DNA of 64,000 nucleotides from WVYX01 sp039586815 (GTDB lineage Bacteria > Gemmatimonadota > Gemmatimonadetes > Gemmatimonadales > GWC2-71-9). The notes beneath the pieces are model-generated. The model saw only the letters and a list, made by a program, of their open reading frames with translations. It made no database searches and was not told the origin of the DNA. The stretch covers positions 7,177 to 71,176 of the forward strand of contig JBDHJR010000015.1 in the NCBI GenBank assembly GCA_039586815.1, in the 5' to 3' direction. The first letter of the stretch is position 1. Each line of letters begins with the position of its first letter. Positions 1 to 8,863 of this stretch are shown in pieces. Made by a program: the position numbers and the translations under genes.

Positions 1-31
1 CTCTTACCCTCTCCCTTCTTCCCCTCTCGTC
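1..31. repeat. Degenerate heptanucleotide repeat downstream of the prenyl synthase gene
   Basis: A pyrimidine-only tract on the plus strand that splits into seven-base units (minus-strand consensus GGGAAGN, here with changes). It begins right after the stop codon of the prenyl synthase gene and shares the string CTTCCCCTCTC with the repeat inside ksgA. It is cut by the window edge. It probably belongs to the same family as the in-gene repeats near 10.7, 12.7, 21.7 and 57.4 kb, but it is the most degenerate member. Confidence 0.5.
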
Positions 32-958
32 TCAGGTCGTCCGCTCGACTATCAGCCTCGCGAGCTCCGGAAGGAGGCTCCAATCTACCCCGCAACCCCC
101 GAGCAGGTCTATGGCCCGCTGCATGTGTTCATCCGCCTTGCCGCGCGCGGCTTCCACCCCGAGCAGTCCCGCGAACGTGGCCTTGTGCTGCGCGGCGTCC
201 TTTCCCGCGGTCTTCCCCAGCTGCGATGAAGTCGCCGTAGCGTCCAGCACGTCGTCCACGATTTGGAACGCCAGCCCGATCTCTCGCCCGTAGCCGCGCA
301 GCGCCGCCACCTGCGCATCGTCAGCCCCGGCGGCCAGCCCTCCGATCACCGCGCTGGCCGCGATCAGCGCTCCCGTCTTGGCCGCATGTACCCGGGTAAG
401 GGCATCCAGATCCAGCTCGCGGCCCTCGGCCTCCAGATCGAGCACCTGTCCCCCGATCATCCCGGTGGCGCCGGCAGCACCATAGAGCTCTACCGCGATT
501 GCGCCTACGCGTGTGCCGTCCAGGCCGAGCTTTGCGGCGCCGGAGGCCAGCACACGCTGCGACAGCGGTACAAGGCGGAAGCCTGCCTCGGTTGCCGTGG
601 CTACGTCGTAGGCGCGGTGCGTGGTGGGACGGCCGCGGCGCAGGTCGTCGTCGTCCATGCAGGGGAGGTCGTCGTGCACCAGGGAGTACGTGTGCACGAT
701 CTCCACCGCCGCCGACAGCTCGGCCGCGTCGCCCGCGCCGCCCAGCTCTCGGTACGCCGCCAGCACCAACGCGGGGCGCAGCCGCTTGCCGGAAGCCGCC
801 AGGCTGTAAGCCATGGCCTCGCCCACGCGTCCTCCGATCTCGCGCTCGGCCCAGCCGGACCACTGCAGCAACTCCCGCCCCACGGCATCCCGCGTCTGGG
901 CGAGGAGGGCCTGCAGCTCAGCGCTCAAGATCGTCGGTTCGGAGCGTTCCGTCCGCAT
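32..958 (-). CDS. ispA: Polyprenyl (farnesyl/geranylgeranyl) diphosphate synthase
   Basis: Trans-isoprenyl diphosphate synthase that condenses isopentenyl diphosphate with an allylic diphosphate to make short-chain prenyl diphosphates for quinone, carotenoid or undecaprenyl pathways. The first aspartate-rich motif is HDDLPCMDDDD and the second is QIVDDVLD; a GKTAGKD segment follows, as in the family. The ATG at 958 gives about 308 residues. A TTG at 928 would give 298 residues, nearer the usual length, and would reduce the overlap with xseB to 11 bases; no good Shine-Dalgarno sequence separates the two choices. It is the last gene of the infC-to-xseB unit. Placement after xseB is the classic xseB-ispA-dxs order, so dxs may lie just outside the window. 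FPP versus GGPP product length cannot be told by eye. Confidence 0.9.
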   Translation of the reverse strand: MRTERSEPTILSAELQALLAQTRDAVGRELLQWSGWAEREIGGRVGEAMAYSLAASGKRLRPALVLAAYRELGGAGDAAELSAAVEIVHTYSLVHDDLPCMDDDDLRRGRPTTHRAYDVATATEAGFRLVPLSQRVLASGAAKLGLDGTRVGAIAVELYGAAGATGMIGGQVLDLEAEGRELDLDALTRVHAAKTGALIAASAVIGGLAAGADDAQVAALRGYGREIGLAFQIVDDVLDATATSSQLGKTAGKDAAQHKATFAGLLGVEAARGKADEHMQRAIDLLGGCGVDWSLLPELARLIVERTT

Positions 959-1145
959 CCTCCAGCACACGTTTGACCGTCAACTCGGATTGCTCCAAAA
1001 GGTCACGCGCCTCCTTCAAGCGGCGCACTCCCTGCTCGAACAGCTCCAGAGCCTCGTCCAGATCCACATCCGGCTTCTCCAGCTGCCGGACGATTGCCTC
1101 CAGTTGTTCGAGTTCGTCCCGAAAAGACGGCTTCTTCTTGGTCAT
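918..1145 (-). CDS. xseB: Exodeoxyribonuclease VII small subunit
   Basis: Small subunit (75 aa) of exonuclease VII, which degrades single-stranded DNA together with XseA. The protein is almost wholly helical and shows the family pattern: SFRDELEQLEAIVRQLE, then DLDEALELFEQGVRRLKEA and a C-terminal LLEQSELTVKRVLE. Length is typical. Its ATG overlaps the XseA stop (ATGA), so the two subunits are translationally coupled, which suits a complex with fixed stoichiometry. Its 3' end overlaps the start region of the prenyl synthase gene. Confidence 0.93.
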   Translation of the reverse strand: MTKKKPSFRDELEQLEAIVRQLEKPDVDLDEALELFEQGVRRLKEARDLLEQSELTVKRVLEDADGTLRTDDLER

Positions 1146-2311
1146 GCGTCGCCCTCCACCGTGCGGGCCTGCACCTCCCCGTCGGCGAGCCGCAGCCGGA
1201 AGGCCAGCCCCGGCGAGAAGTCGGCGACGCGCTGCAGCACACGCCCGGCTTCGTCACGCGCCACCGCATAGCCGCGCTCCAGCACCTTGATCGGGCTGAG
1301 GGCGTCGAGGGTCGCCGCCAACTGCTCCAATCGGTGCCTGCGAGCCTGCAGCAGCCGCTGCACTGCCGCACCCATGCGGTCGGCCGTGCGCTCGAGGCGC
1401 TCCTTGCCCAGCTCGACTTGGCCACCGAGTCCGCGGGCCAGGCGCAGCGATAGGGCCGCAACACTAGCCGCGGCCGCCGCTCGATCGGGCACCGCCGTCT
1501 CCGCCGCAGCCGACGGCGTCGGCGCCCGCACGTCCGCCACCAGATCGGTGAGCGCCACGTCGGTCTCGTGCCCCACCGCCGAGATGGTGGGCACCTGCAC
1601 CGCAGCCACGGCGCGAGCTACCGCCTCGCTGTTGAACGCCCAGAGATCCTCGCGCGACCCGCCCCCACGTCCCACGATGGCGAGATCCACGTCGGGCACC
1701 CGGTTCACCATCGCCAGCGCCGCGCACAACTCGCTCTCCGCCCCCTCGCCCTGCACACGCGTGGGCACTACCCAAAGCTCTACGGCGGGCCAGCGCCGCT
1801 GCACCACGCTCACGATGTCCCGCAGCGCGGCACCGTCGGTGCTCGTCACCACTGCGATGCGCCGGGGGTAGGACGGCAACTGCCGCTTGCGCGCGGGGTC
1901 TAGCAGACCATCGCGCTCCAGCGCGGCCTTGGCGCGCTCGAGCTGCAACTGCCACAGTCCACCTTCGGCCGTCGGGATGAGTTGCTTGATGGTGAGACGG
2001 AACTCGCCGCGCTCCTCCCACAACGTGGGACGCGCGTGGACGAACACCTCCATCCCGTCCTCGGGCGAGGTCGGGAGCCGCTGGTTGTCGCTGCGCCACA
2101 TCACGCAGCGCACCTGCGCCTGGGCGTCGCGCAGCGTGAAGTACCAGTGACCGCTGCGGTAGGTCTTGAAGCTCGTGACCTCGCCGCGCACCCAGAGGCT
2201 TTCGAACCCCGATTCGACTAGTTGGCGGGCGCGGCGCGTGACGTCGGCCACGCTCCACGCACCCTCGGCAGACGCTGGTGGAGTCGCGCTGAAGAGGTCT
2301 AGTCCGCCCAC
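1142..2311 (-). CDS. xseA: Exodeoxyribonuclease VII large subunit
   Basis: Catalytic subunit of exonuclease VII (389 aa). An N-terminal OB fold (about residues 10-105, with WVRGEVTSFKTYRSGHWYF) binds single-stranded DNA. The catalytic domain carries IAVVTSTDGAALRDI, the glycine-rich IVGRGGGSREDLWAFN and the diagnostic VGHETDVALTDLVADVRAPT. The C-terminal coiled region is where small subunits dock. The start chosen is a GTG at 2311 that overlaps the folD stop by 13 bases and reads straight into DLFSATPP; longer readings upstream lie wholly inside folD and look non-coding. The end overlaps xseB by ATGA. Confidence 0.93.
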   Translation of the reverse strand: MGGLDLFSATPPASAEGAWSVADVTRRARQLVESGFESLWVRGEVTSFKTYRSGHWYFTLRDAQAQVRCVMWRSDNQRLPTSPEDGMEVFVHARPTLWEERGEFRLTIKQLIPTAEGGLWQLQLERAKAALERDGLLDPARKRQLPSYPRRIAVVTSTDGAALRDIVSVVQRRWPAVELWVVPTRVQGEGAESELCAALAMVNRVPDVDLAIVGRGGGSREDLWAFNSEAVARAVAAVQVPTISAVGHETDVALTDLVADVRAPTPSAAAETAVPDRAAAAASVAALSLRLARGLGGQVELGKERLERTADRMGAAVQRLLQARRHRLEQLAATLDALSPIKVLERGYAVARDEAGRVLQRVADFSPGLAFRLRLADGEVQARTVEGDA

Positions 2312-3183
2312 TGGCGCGCGGCCTGGACGGTGTTGTAGAGCAGCATGGTAATCGTCATCGGCCCCACACCACCCGGCACCGGCGTGATCTGCGAGGCGAC
2401 CTGCTTCGCCGCCTCGAAGTCCACGTCCCCCACGAGCCGATAGCCCTTCTCGGTGCTCGGGTCGTCCACCCGATTTACGCCGACGTCTATGACCACCGCA
2501 CCCGGACGAACCCAATCCCCCTTCACGAACTCCGCCACACCGATTGCCGCTATCAGGATGTCGGCCTGCCGGGTGACCTCGGGGAGATTCTTGGTGCGGG
2601 AATGGCACATCGTAACCGTCGCGTTGGCGCCTTCACCCTTCTGCGACAGGATGGCCGCGGCCGGCCGACCCACGATGTTGGAGCGCCCCACGATGACCAC
2701 GTGTGCACCCGACGTCTCCACGCCGCTGCGAATCAACATCTGCTGCACCCCGTAGGGCGTCGCAGGCCGGAATCCGCTCGGATCACCGATCTGCACCTTG
2801 CCGATGTTGACCGGGTGGAACCCGTCCACGTCCTTGTCTGGCCGGATGCTGAACAGCACACGCTTCTCGTTGACCTGGTCGGGGAGCGGCAGCTGAACCA
2901 GAATGCCGTGCACTTTCGGGTCGTTGTTGAGGCGCTCCACCACCTCGAGCACCTCCGCCTCGGATGTGTCACCCGACATCTTGATCGTCTCGCTGTTCAT
3001 CCCGAGCTTCTCACAGGCCTTGCCCTTCATGCGGACGTAGACCTGGCTGGCCGGATCGTCGCCGACCAGCACCACCGAGAGACCCGGCGTCACTCCCTTG
3101 TTCTGCAGCTCCTCGATCTGCGGCCCCAGCTCGGCACGCATCTCCTCGCCAATTGCTTTTCCATCGATGATTCTAGCGGGCAA
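2299..3183 (-). CDS. folD: Bifunctional methylenetetrahydrofolate dehydrogenase/cyclohydrolase
   Basis: FolD (294 aa) interconverts 5,10-methylene-, methenyl- and 10-formyl-tetrahydrofolate for one-carbon metabolism in the cytosol. The catalytic tyrosine/lysine motif YVRMKGKA lies near residue 50, followed by QLPLP and DKDVDGF. The NADP-binding loop VIVGRSNIVGRP and the C-terminal signature PGGVGPMT are intact. Length is standard. The start codon is TTG at 3183, inside the last codons of rny, giving an 11-base overlap; no ATG or GTG is suitably placed. Downstream it overlaps the xseA start. Confidence 0.95.
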   Translation of the reverse strand: MPARIIDGKAIGEEMRAELGPQIEELQNKGVTPGLSVVLVGDDPASQVYVRMKGKACEKLGMNSETIKMSGDTSEAEVLEVVERLNNDPKVHGILVQLPLPDQVNEKRVLFSIRPDKDVDGFHPVNIGKVQIGDPSGFRPATPYGVQQMLIRSGVETSGAHVVIVGRSNIVGRPAAAILSQKGEGANATVTMCHSRTKNLPEVTRQADILIAAIGVAEFVKGDWVRPGAVVIDVGVNRVDDPSTEKGYRLVGDVDFEAAKQVASQITPVPGGVGPMTITMLLYNTVQAARQWAD

Positions 3184-4753
3184 AATCCACGGCCCTCGTT
3201 TCTCGAATGACTACGATTTTGATCTGTCCCGGATATTGTAGGTCCTGCTCGATGCGCCTCGCGATTTCTTCGGAGAGCTCCACCGCCCGGTCGTCGGTGA
3301 TCTGGTCGGGCAGGACCGCGATCCGAATCTCACGTCCCGCTTGAATGGCGAACGCCTTCTCGACTCCCTTGAAGCCGGTGGCGATCTCCTCGAGAGCGCT
3401 CAGGCGCTTGACATAGGTCTCGAACGCCTCGCGCCGCGCGCCAGGACGGGCTCCGCTGGCCGCATCCGCCACCTGCACAATCATCGAGATGGTGGTCTCG
3501 TGAGGAACATCGTCATGATGCGCGGCGATCGCGTTGATCACGGTCGGGTGTTCGTTGTAGCGCTTGGCGACCTCGACCCCCAGCTCGACGTGGGTGCCCT
3601 CGTGTTGGTGCGTGAGCACCTTGCCCACGTCGTGCAGCAGTGCTGCACGCTTGGTGAGATGCACGTCGAGCTTCAGCTCTTCGGCCAGGATACCGGCGAG
3701 CCACGCAACCTCCTTGGAGTGGGCCAGCATGTTCTGCCCGTAGGAGGTGCGGTACTTCATGCGGCCCACGAGCTTCACCAACTCGTCGTGCATCCCCCGA
3801 ACGCCCAACTCGTAGACCGTCTCCTCCCCCGTCTCGACGAGCTGTTGCTCCAGCTCGACCCTCACCCGCTCCACCACCTCCTCGATCCGGCCCGGGTGGA
3901 TGCGGCCGTCGGTGATGAGCTGCTCCATTGCCCGGCGCGCCACTTCGCGCCGGATCGGATCGAAACACGACACCACCACAGTGTCCGGGGTGTCGTCGAT
4001 GATCACGTCCACGCCGGTCGCCGTCTCGAACGCGCGGATGTTGCGTCCCTCGCGTCCGATGATGCGCCCCTTCATCTCGTCGTTGGGCAGGGATACGGCA
4101 GAGACGGTCGTCTCCGTTGCCTGGTCGGCGGCGAGCCGCTGCATCGCCATGGCGATGATCTTGCGTGCCTCGCGGTCGGCGGTGCGCTTGGCGTCTTCCT
4201 TGATGTCGCGAACGGCCGCGGCGGCTTCGCTCTTCGCGCTGACGAGCAGCTCCTGCTTGAGGACCTCCTTCGCTTCGTCTGCGGAGATGCCGGCGACCTG
4301 CTCCAACCGCTGGCGGTGCTCCGCCATCAGCTCATCGAGCTCCTCTTCCCGCGTCTGCACCGCCTTCTTGCGATCACTCACCGACTGCTCACGGCGACCT
4401 AGCTCCTGCTCACGGTCGTCCATCGTGTTGAGCTTGCGATCGATCAGCGTCTCGCGCTCCTCCAGGCGCTGCTCGTGCCGGTCGAGTTCCTCCCGCCGGT
4501 GCCGCTCGTCCTTCTCCCACCCTTCCCGCAGGCCCATGATCTCTTCCTTGGCCTGCAGCAGCGCTTCGTGCTTCGCCGACTCGGCATCGCGGCCAGCCCG
4601 GGAGAGAATCTCCTCGGCCTGTTGCTCCGCGGCGCGCCCCTGTAGGGCCGCCTCGCGCCGCTCCGCCCTGCGCCCGAGCACGAAAAAGACCGCCCCGCCG
4701 AAGATCACTCCAACGAGAACGGCCACGATCGTGACGAGCTGATCGGCTGCCAT
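3173..4753 (-). CDS. rny: Ribonuclease Y
   Basis: Membrane-anchored endoribonuclease (526 aa) that initiates mRNA decay in bacteria using RNase Y instead of, or with, RNase E. A single N-terminal membrane segment (about residues 6-26) is followed by a long charged coiled coil (to about 200), a KH RNA-binding domain with MKGRIIGREGRNIRAFE, and an HD domain whose metal-binding motif appears as RAALLHDVGK with IAAHHDD further on. All expected elements are intact and length is typical. An SD GGAG lies nine bases before the ATG, right behind a hairpin in the 102-base spacer after zapA. Confidence 0.96.
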   Translation of the reverse strand: MAADQLVTIVAVLVGVIFGGAVFFVLGRRAERREAALQGRAAEQQAEEILSRAGRDAESAKHEALLQAKEEIMGLREGWEKDERHRREELDRHEQRLEERETLIDRKLNTMDDREQELGRREQSVSDRKKAVQTREEELDELMAEHRQRLEQVAGISADEAKEVLKQELLVSAKSEAAAAVRDIKEDAKRTADREARKIIAMAMQRLAADQATETTVSAVSLPNDEMKGRIIGREGRNIRAFETATGVDVIIDDTPDTVVVSCFDPIRREVARRAMEQLITDGRIHPGRIEEVVERVRVELEQQLVETGEETVYELGVRGMHDELVKLVGRMKYRTSYGQNMLAHSKEVAWLAGILAEELKLDVHLTKRAALLHDVGKVLTHQHEGTHVELGVEVAKRYNEHPTVINAIAAHHDDVPHETTISMIVQVADAASGARPGARREAFETYVKRLSALEEIATGFKGVEKAFAIQAGREIRIAVLPDQITDDRAVELSEEIARRIEQDLQYPGQIKIVVIRETRAVDFAR

Positions 4754-4855
4754 ATCTATGAACTCCAGCGGCGCCCGCCGCTCACACAGCGCGGCCCCAC
4801 GCTACTCGGAAGTTGGGAGGCACGGGGTCCACCAACCCGTGACAGTTCGCTGAAC
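4754..4855 (-). promoter_or_regulatory. Structured zapA-rny spacer with three consecutive hairpins
   Basis: Read on the minus strand the spacer folds by eye into three stems: CACGGG/CCCGTG (4821-4841, nine-base loop), AGCGTG/CGCGCT with one G-U pair (4788-4803) and AGCGGC/GCCGCT with a four-base loop (4767-4782). The last hairpin abuts the GGAG ribosome-binding site of rny. It is the only sizeable gap in this operon between pheT and the prenyl synthase. It may be an RNA processing or translation-control element for rny. It is too short for a full 6S RNA. Confidence 0.4.
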
Positions 4856-5191
4856 CTATCCGGCGTCCTGCGACGAGGCAAGCGAACCCTGGCCCCGCCC
4901 CTTCCGCTTGGCCGGCGGCAGCAGACGGGAGAGCTCGGTCGTCATGGTGCGCAGCCGCTCGGCCATGTCGGCCTGCGAGTGACGCGCCTGGAACAGCTCG
5001 TCGGTGATCGCCAGGGCGGCGAGGATGGCGGCCTTTTGCGTCTCCACCATGGAGCCGACCTGGAGCACCTCCTTCAGTGCTCGGTCCACGTGCTCGGCCA
5101 CGGCGCGGGTGTACTCCGGCGCGCGATCGGACCTGAGCGTGTATTCCTCGTTGCCGATCGTGACAGAGACGACGGTCTTCTTGTCGGTCAC
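4856..5191 (-). CDS. zapA: Cell division protein ZapA
   Basis: ZapA (111 aa) binds and bundles FtsZ filaments at the division ring. The N-terminal half has the beta-beta-alpha head (VSVTIGNEEYTLRS) and the family sequence YTRAVAEHVDRAL; the C-terminal half is an amphipathic helix used for dimerisation (AALAITDELFQAR). The start is GTG at 5191, overlapping the stop of the upstream coiled-coil gene by GTGA. Neighbours are the coiled coil upstream and rny downstream. The last 20 residues are basic and low in complexity. Confidence 0.88.
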   Translation of the reverse strand: MTDKKTVVSVTIGNEEYTLRSDRAPEYTRAVAEHVDRALKEVLQVGSMVETQKAAILAALAITDELFQARHSQADMAERLRTMTTELSRLLPPAKRKGRGQGSLASSQDAG

Positions 5192-5484
5192 CGGCGCTGC
5201 TCCTCCATCGACACCTGTTCCTCGAGGAATCGCAGGCGTCCGATCAGGTCGTTCACTCGCGTGCGCGCGGCATCGAGCCGCTTGGTGAGCGCCTCGTTGT
5301 CTCCCTCCAACTCGAGGATCCGCTCACGATTGGCCACAGCGTCGTAGTCGGCTCCCATCTGCTCCCGCTCGCCCTCCGCCTTGAGGGCGCGGCGGCGCCA
5401 CGCGGACAACTCCCCCGTGAGGTCGTCGAGGACCCGCTGCAGCGCTTCGAGCGCTGCGAGGTCAGGCCTGTCGTCGTTCGACAC
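5188..5484 (-). CDS. ZapB-like coiled-coil protein
   Basis: A 98-residue, highly charged protein that is almost entirely heptad coiled coil (LEALQRVLDDLTGELSAWRR, then ILELEGDNEALTKRLDAA and LIGRLRFLEEQV). The GTG at 5484 is chosen because it lies inside the end of pheT (23-base overlap) and the downstream sequence shows clean heptads; longer readings sit within pheT. It is coupled to zapA by a GTGA overlap, so a role as ZapA partner at the divisome, like ZapB, is likely from context and shape. Sequence alone cannot show homology to ZapB. Confidence 0.65.
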   Translation of the reverse strand: MSNDDRPDLAALEALQRVLDDLTGELSAWRRRALKAEGEREQMGADYDAVANRERILELEGDNEALTKRLDAARTRVNDLIGRLRFLEEQVSMEEQRR

Positions 5485-7819
5485 CCAGCCGCTCCTTGAG
5501 CGCTGCGAGCACGGCTCCCAGCGCCTCGTCCGCTTCCCGATCCCGCAGCGTCCGATCGGGAGCCCTGAACACCAACCGCCACGCCACGCTGCGTCCCGCC
5601 AGCTCATCGCCGCGGTACTCGTCGAACACCCGCGTCACAACCAGCAGTGCCCCCCCCACCTCTCCCATCACGCTCTCCACTGCCGCCGCCGATACGCCTT
5701 CCGGCAGCACGAGCGCCACGTCGCGTTCGACCGGTGGCGTCGTCGGCAGAGCACGATGTTGGGCGTGGGGCCGATCCCACACTACCACATCCACCTCGAA
5801 GCCGTACAGTTGGGCGGCCCATGGCGGACGATCCGCTTCCAGTGCACCGGCCCAGCCGCGGCGTGCACCGTCCTCATCCAGCAGCTCCCACCCGCCGTCC
5901 GTTTCGACGACGACTCCTTCAGGCCCCGCCACACGGACGGCTTCCTCAAACATAGCCTTCACGTCCCAGGCGTCGTAATCGGGCGCCTTTCCTTGCGTCG
6001 TCCAGTGCGGGGGCGTGCGTTCCCCCGAGATCACGCCGGCCAGGCGCTGCTCCTCCCGGGGACGAGGCTCGCCCGCTTCGTGGAACACCCGGCCGGTCTC
6101 GAACAACCGCACGTCGCGCTCGCGAACCGCCCAATTGCGCTCGGCCGAGCGCACCAGGCCGCCCAGCAGGTCGGCACGCAGATAGGCGTCCTCCGCTGAC
6201 AACGGGTTGAGCACGCGCCGTGCCTCATCGCCCCCCACACTGGTGAGAGAGAGCGACCGCGCCTCGTTCAGGCCCATTCCCGTCATGACGCGTCGGATCG
6301 TGGCCCTGAGTGGCTCGATGGGATCGTCGGGCACCACGCTTACGCGGAATGGCAGCAGCTCCGTGGGGAAGGTGCCGTAACCCCTCACCCGGGCAACTTC
6401 CTCGATCAGGTCGATCTCGCGGGCCACGTCGGGCCGCCAGCCCGGCACCTGCACGTGCAGCTTCGCGCCCTTGGGCGCCACGGGGAAGCCGAGGCCAACG
6501 AGGATCCGCTCGATTTCCTCACGCTCGATCGGCATGCCCAGGAGGTGCGTGACGCGCTCGGGCCTGACAGGCACGGTGCGCGCCTTGAACGGTTTGGGAT
6601 ACACGTCGATCGCGGGCTCCGGCTCCGCCCCTCCCGCCACGGCGCGGATCAGCTGCACCGCTCGGCTCAGGGCGTCCGGCATGGCCTCGTAATCGGTACC
6701 GCGCTCGAAGCGGTACGAAGCCTCGGTGCTCATCTTGAGCGCCTGGCGCGTCTGGCGAATCCGCGGCGGGTCGAAGTAGGCGCACTCCAGCAACACGTCC
6801 GTGGTGGTCTCCGACACCTCCGACTCGGCTCCGCCCATGACGCCGCCGATTGCCGTCGCGCCGGAGCCGTCGCAGATCATCGTCATCTCGGGAGTCAGCT
6901 CGCGCTGCTCGCCGTCGAGCGTGGTCATCCCTTCCCCGGGCGCGGCGCGCCGCACCACGATCTTGTCACCCCGCACCTTGGCCAGGTCGAACGCGTGCAT
7001 CGGCTGGTTCAGCTCGTATAGCACGTAGTTCGTGGCGTCCACCACGTTGTTGATGGGCCGGGCTCCTATGGCCCGCAAGCGCGCCTCCAGCCAGGTAGGC
7101 GATGGCCCGACCTCCACTCCACGGATCACCGCGGCCATGTATCGCGGACAGCCCTCGATGTCCTCGATGATCACGTCGACGCCCCCCACCGAGCCCTTCT
7201 TCTTGACACGGCGCGACGCTCCGCCGTCGTCGCCCGGCGCATCGGGGATCGCCGGCAGCTTTACCGGCACGCCGTATGCGACGCCCAGCTCTCGTGCCAC
7301 TCCCTTGTGGCACAGCAGGTCGGGCCGGTTGGCCGTGACCTCGAGATCGAGCCGCGTGTCCTCCAGCGGCAGGGCGTCGAGCAGGCGCGTCCCGGGGGCC
7401 GCGTCGGTGCGGATCTCCATGATCCCCTCGTGCTCCGTACCCAACTCCAGCTCGCGCGCCGAGCACAGCATGCCGTGCGACACGACACCCCGGATCTTGC
7501 GCGCCTCGAGCTTCAGCCCGCCCGGCAGCACGGTGCCCTCGGGAGCGTAGGGGTACTTGGAACCCTGCTTCACAACCGGCGCGCCGCACACTACCTCGAC
7601 CACCTCGCGCCCGTTGTTAACGTGACACAGGGTCAGCCGGTCGGCGTTTGGGTGCTTCTCGGCCCGCTCCACCAGCCCGACGACCACGCCTTCGAGCAGC
7701 GGGCGCACGTCCTCCGCAGCCTCCACCGGCGCGCCGAGCATGGCGAGCCGCTGGGCCACGTCGTCGGCGGCGAGATCGCGCCCCAGCAGTGCCGAGAGCC
7801 AGTTGAGCGAGACGATCAT
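5462..7819 (-). CDS. pheT: Phenylalanyl-tRNA synthetase beta subunit
   Basis: Beta subunit (785 aa) of the heterotetrameric PheRS that charges tRNA-Phe. It starts MIVSLNWLSALLG at the ATG two bases after the pheS stop. An EMAP/tRNA-binding fold (about residues 38-150, with HPNADRLTLCHVNNG) is followed by the B3/B4 editing domain, the B5 domain, the catalytic-like core (MSTEASYRFERGTDYEAMP) and the C-terminal FDX-ACB anticodon-binding domain (VERDVALVLPEGVSAAAVES). Length is normal for the long bacterial form. Confidence 0.96.
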   Translation of the reverse strand: MIVSLNWLSALLGRDLAADDVAQRLAMLGAPVEAAEDVRPLLEGVVVGLVERAEKHPNADRLTLCHVNNGREVVEVVCGAPVVKQGSKYPYAPEGTVLPGGLKLEARKIRGVVSHGMLCSARELELGTEHEGIMEIRTDAAPGTRLLDALPLEDTRLDLEVTANRPDLLCHKGVARELGVAYGVPVKLPAIPDAPGDDGGASRRVKKKGSVGGVDVIIEDIEGCPRYMAAVIRGVEVGPSPTWLEARLRAIGARPINNVVDATNYVLYELNQPMHAFDLAKVRGDKIVVRRAAPGEGMTTLDGEQRELTPEMTMICDGSGATAIGGVMGGAESEVSETTTDVLLECAYFDPPRIRQTRQALKMSTEASYRFERGTDYEAMPDALSRAVQLIRAVAGGAEPEPAIDVYPKPFKARTVPVRPERVTHLLGMPIEREEIERILVGLGFPVAPKGAKLHVQVPGWRPDVAREIDLIEEVARVRGYGTFPTELLPFRVSVVPDDPIEPLRATIRRVMTGMGLNEARSLSLTSVGGDEARRVLNPLSAEDAYLRADLLGGLVRSAERNWAVRERDVRLFETGRVFHEAGEPRPREEQRLAGVISGERTPPHWTTQGKAPDYDAWDVKAMFEEAVRVAGPEGVVVETDGGWELLDEDGARRGWAGALEADRPPWAAQLYGFEVDVVVWDRPHAQHRALPTTPPVERDVALVLPEGVSAAAVESVMGEVGGALLVVTRVFDEYRGDELAGRSVAWRLVFRAPDRTLRDREADEALGAVLAALKERLGVERRQA

Positions 7820-7821
7820 CG

Positions 7822-8850
7822 CTACTCCGCGAACTGCGAGAGGAACCGCATGTCGCTCTCCCACAGTAGCCGAATGTCGGGGATACCGTGCCGCAGCATG
7901 GCGATGCGCTCCGCGCCCATGCCGAACGCGTACCCGGTGTACCGCTCGGAGTCGATTCCGCAGTTCTCGAACACGGCGGGGTGCACCATGCCCGCTCCCA
8001 TGATCTCGAGCCAGCCGGTCTGCTTGCAGGTGGAGCAGCCGCTTCCCTTGCACATTTGGCACTGCGCGTCGACCTCGGCCGACGGCTCGGTGAACGGGAA
8101 GAACGAGGGTCGGAAGCGCACCTCGGTGTCGCGACTGAAGAACAGCTTCACGAAGGTGTCGATCGCCGCCTTGAAATCCACGAAGCTGATGCCCTCGTCA
8201 ACCGCCAGCCCCTCGATCTGCTCGAACACGGGTGAGTGGGACGGGTCGAACGCGTCGCGCCGGTACACCCGCCCCGGGACCACGATCCGAATCGGCGGTT
8301 GGTATTGCTCCATCACGCGCGCCTGCATGGGCGATGTGTGGGTGCGCAACAGCACGCCGGGTCCGAGGTAGAACGTGTCGTGCTCGTCCGCCGCGGGATG
8401 GTCCAGCCCAATGTTCAGTTTGGTGAAGTTGTAGTCCTCGGTCTCGGCCTCGGGACCGGTCACCCGCGTGAAGCCGAGCGTGCGAAAGACCTCGCAGATC
8501 TCGTCGACCACGGCGCTAACGGGATGAATGGCACCGCGCCACACCGGCCGGCCCGGCATGGTACGGTCCAGCGCCTTGGGCTCCCGGGCCTCCTGCTCGA
8601 GGGCGCGCTCCCGGCGTGCGATCGCCTCCTCGAGCTGATTCTTGAGCTGGTTGGCGCGTGCGCCGACGGCGCGGCGCTCCTCGGCGGGGATCCCCGCCAG
8701 CGAGCGGAGGATGAGCGTGAGCGTACCGGCCTTGCGGCCGAGAATCTCGGTCTTGAGCTCGGCGAGCGTTGCTGCGTCGGCCGTGGACGCCCGGTCCACG
8801 GCTCGGGCGACGCTCTCGAGCTGTTCCTGATGGGTGGCGGAGGGTGGCAT
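7822..8850 (-). CDS. pheS: Phenylalanyl-tRNA synthetase alpha subunit
   Basis: Catalytic class II synthetase subunit (342 aa). The N-terminal 90 residues form the tRNA-contacting coiled coil. Motif 2 is RVYRRDAFDPSHSPVFEQIE and motif 3 contains AFGMGAERIAML. The insertion CQMCKGSGCSTCKQTGWLE places four cysteines as in family members with a zinc-like knuckle. ATG at 8850 (MPPSATHQEQ) is preferred. It lies 13 bases after rplT and is followed by pheT in the usual rplT-pheS-pheT order. Confidence 0.96.
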   Translation of the reverse strand: MPPSATHQEQLESVARAVDRASTADAATLAELKTEILGRKAGTLTLILRSLAGIPAEERRAVGARANQLKNQLEEAIARRERALEQEAREPKALDRTMPGRPVWRGAIHPVSAVVDEICEVFRTLGFTRVTGPEAETEDYNFTKLNIGLDHPAADEHDTFYLGPGVLLRTHTSPMQARVMEQYQPPIRIVVPGRVYRRDAFDPSHSPVFEQIEGLAVDEGISFVDFKAAIDTFVKLFFSRDTEVRFRPSFFPFTEPSAEVDAQCQMCKGSGCSTCKQTGWLEIMGAGMVHPAVFENCGIDSERYTGYAFGMGAERIAMLRHGIPDIRLLWESDMRFLSQFAE

Positions 8851-8863
8851 CGGTGGCAGGCCC

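Noticed and set aside
3341..4402. A 353-codon plus-strand frame opposite rny
   Set aside because: It covers the RNase Y KH and HD domains in antisense and shows no recognisable fold or ribosome-binding site.
4754..4855. Full 6S RNA downstream of zapA
   Set aside because: The spacer is about half the needed length and its ends do not pair into the long 6S stem.
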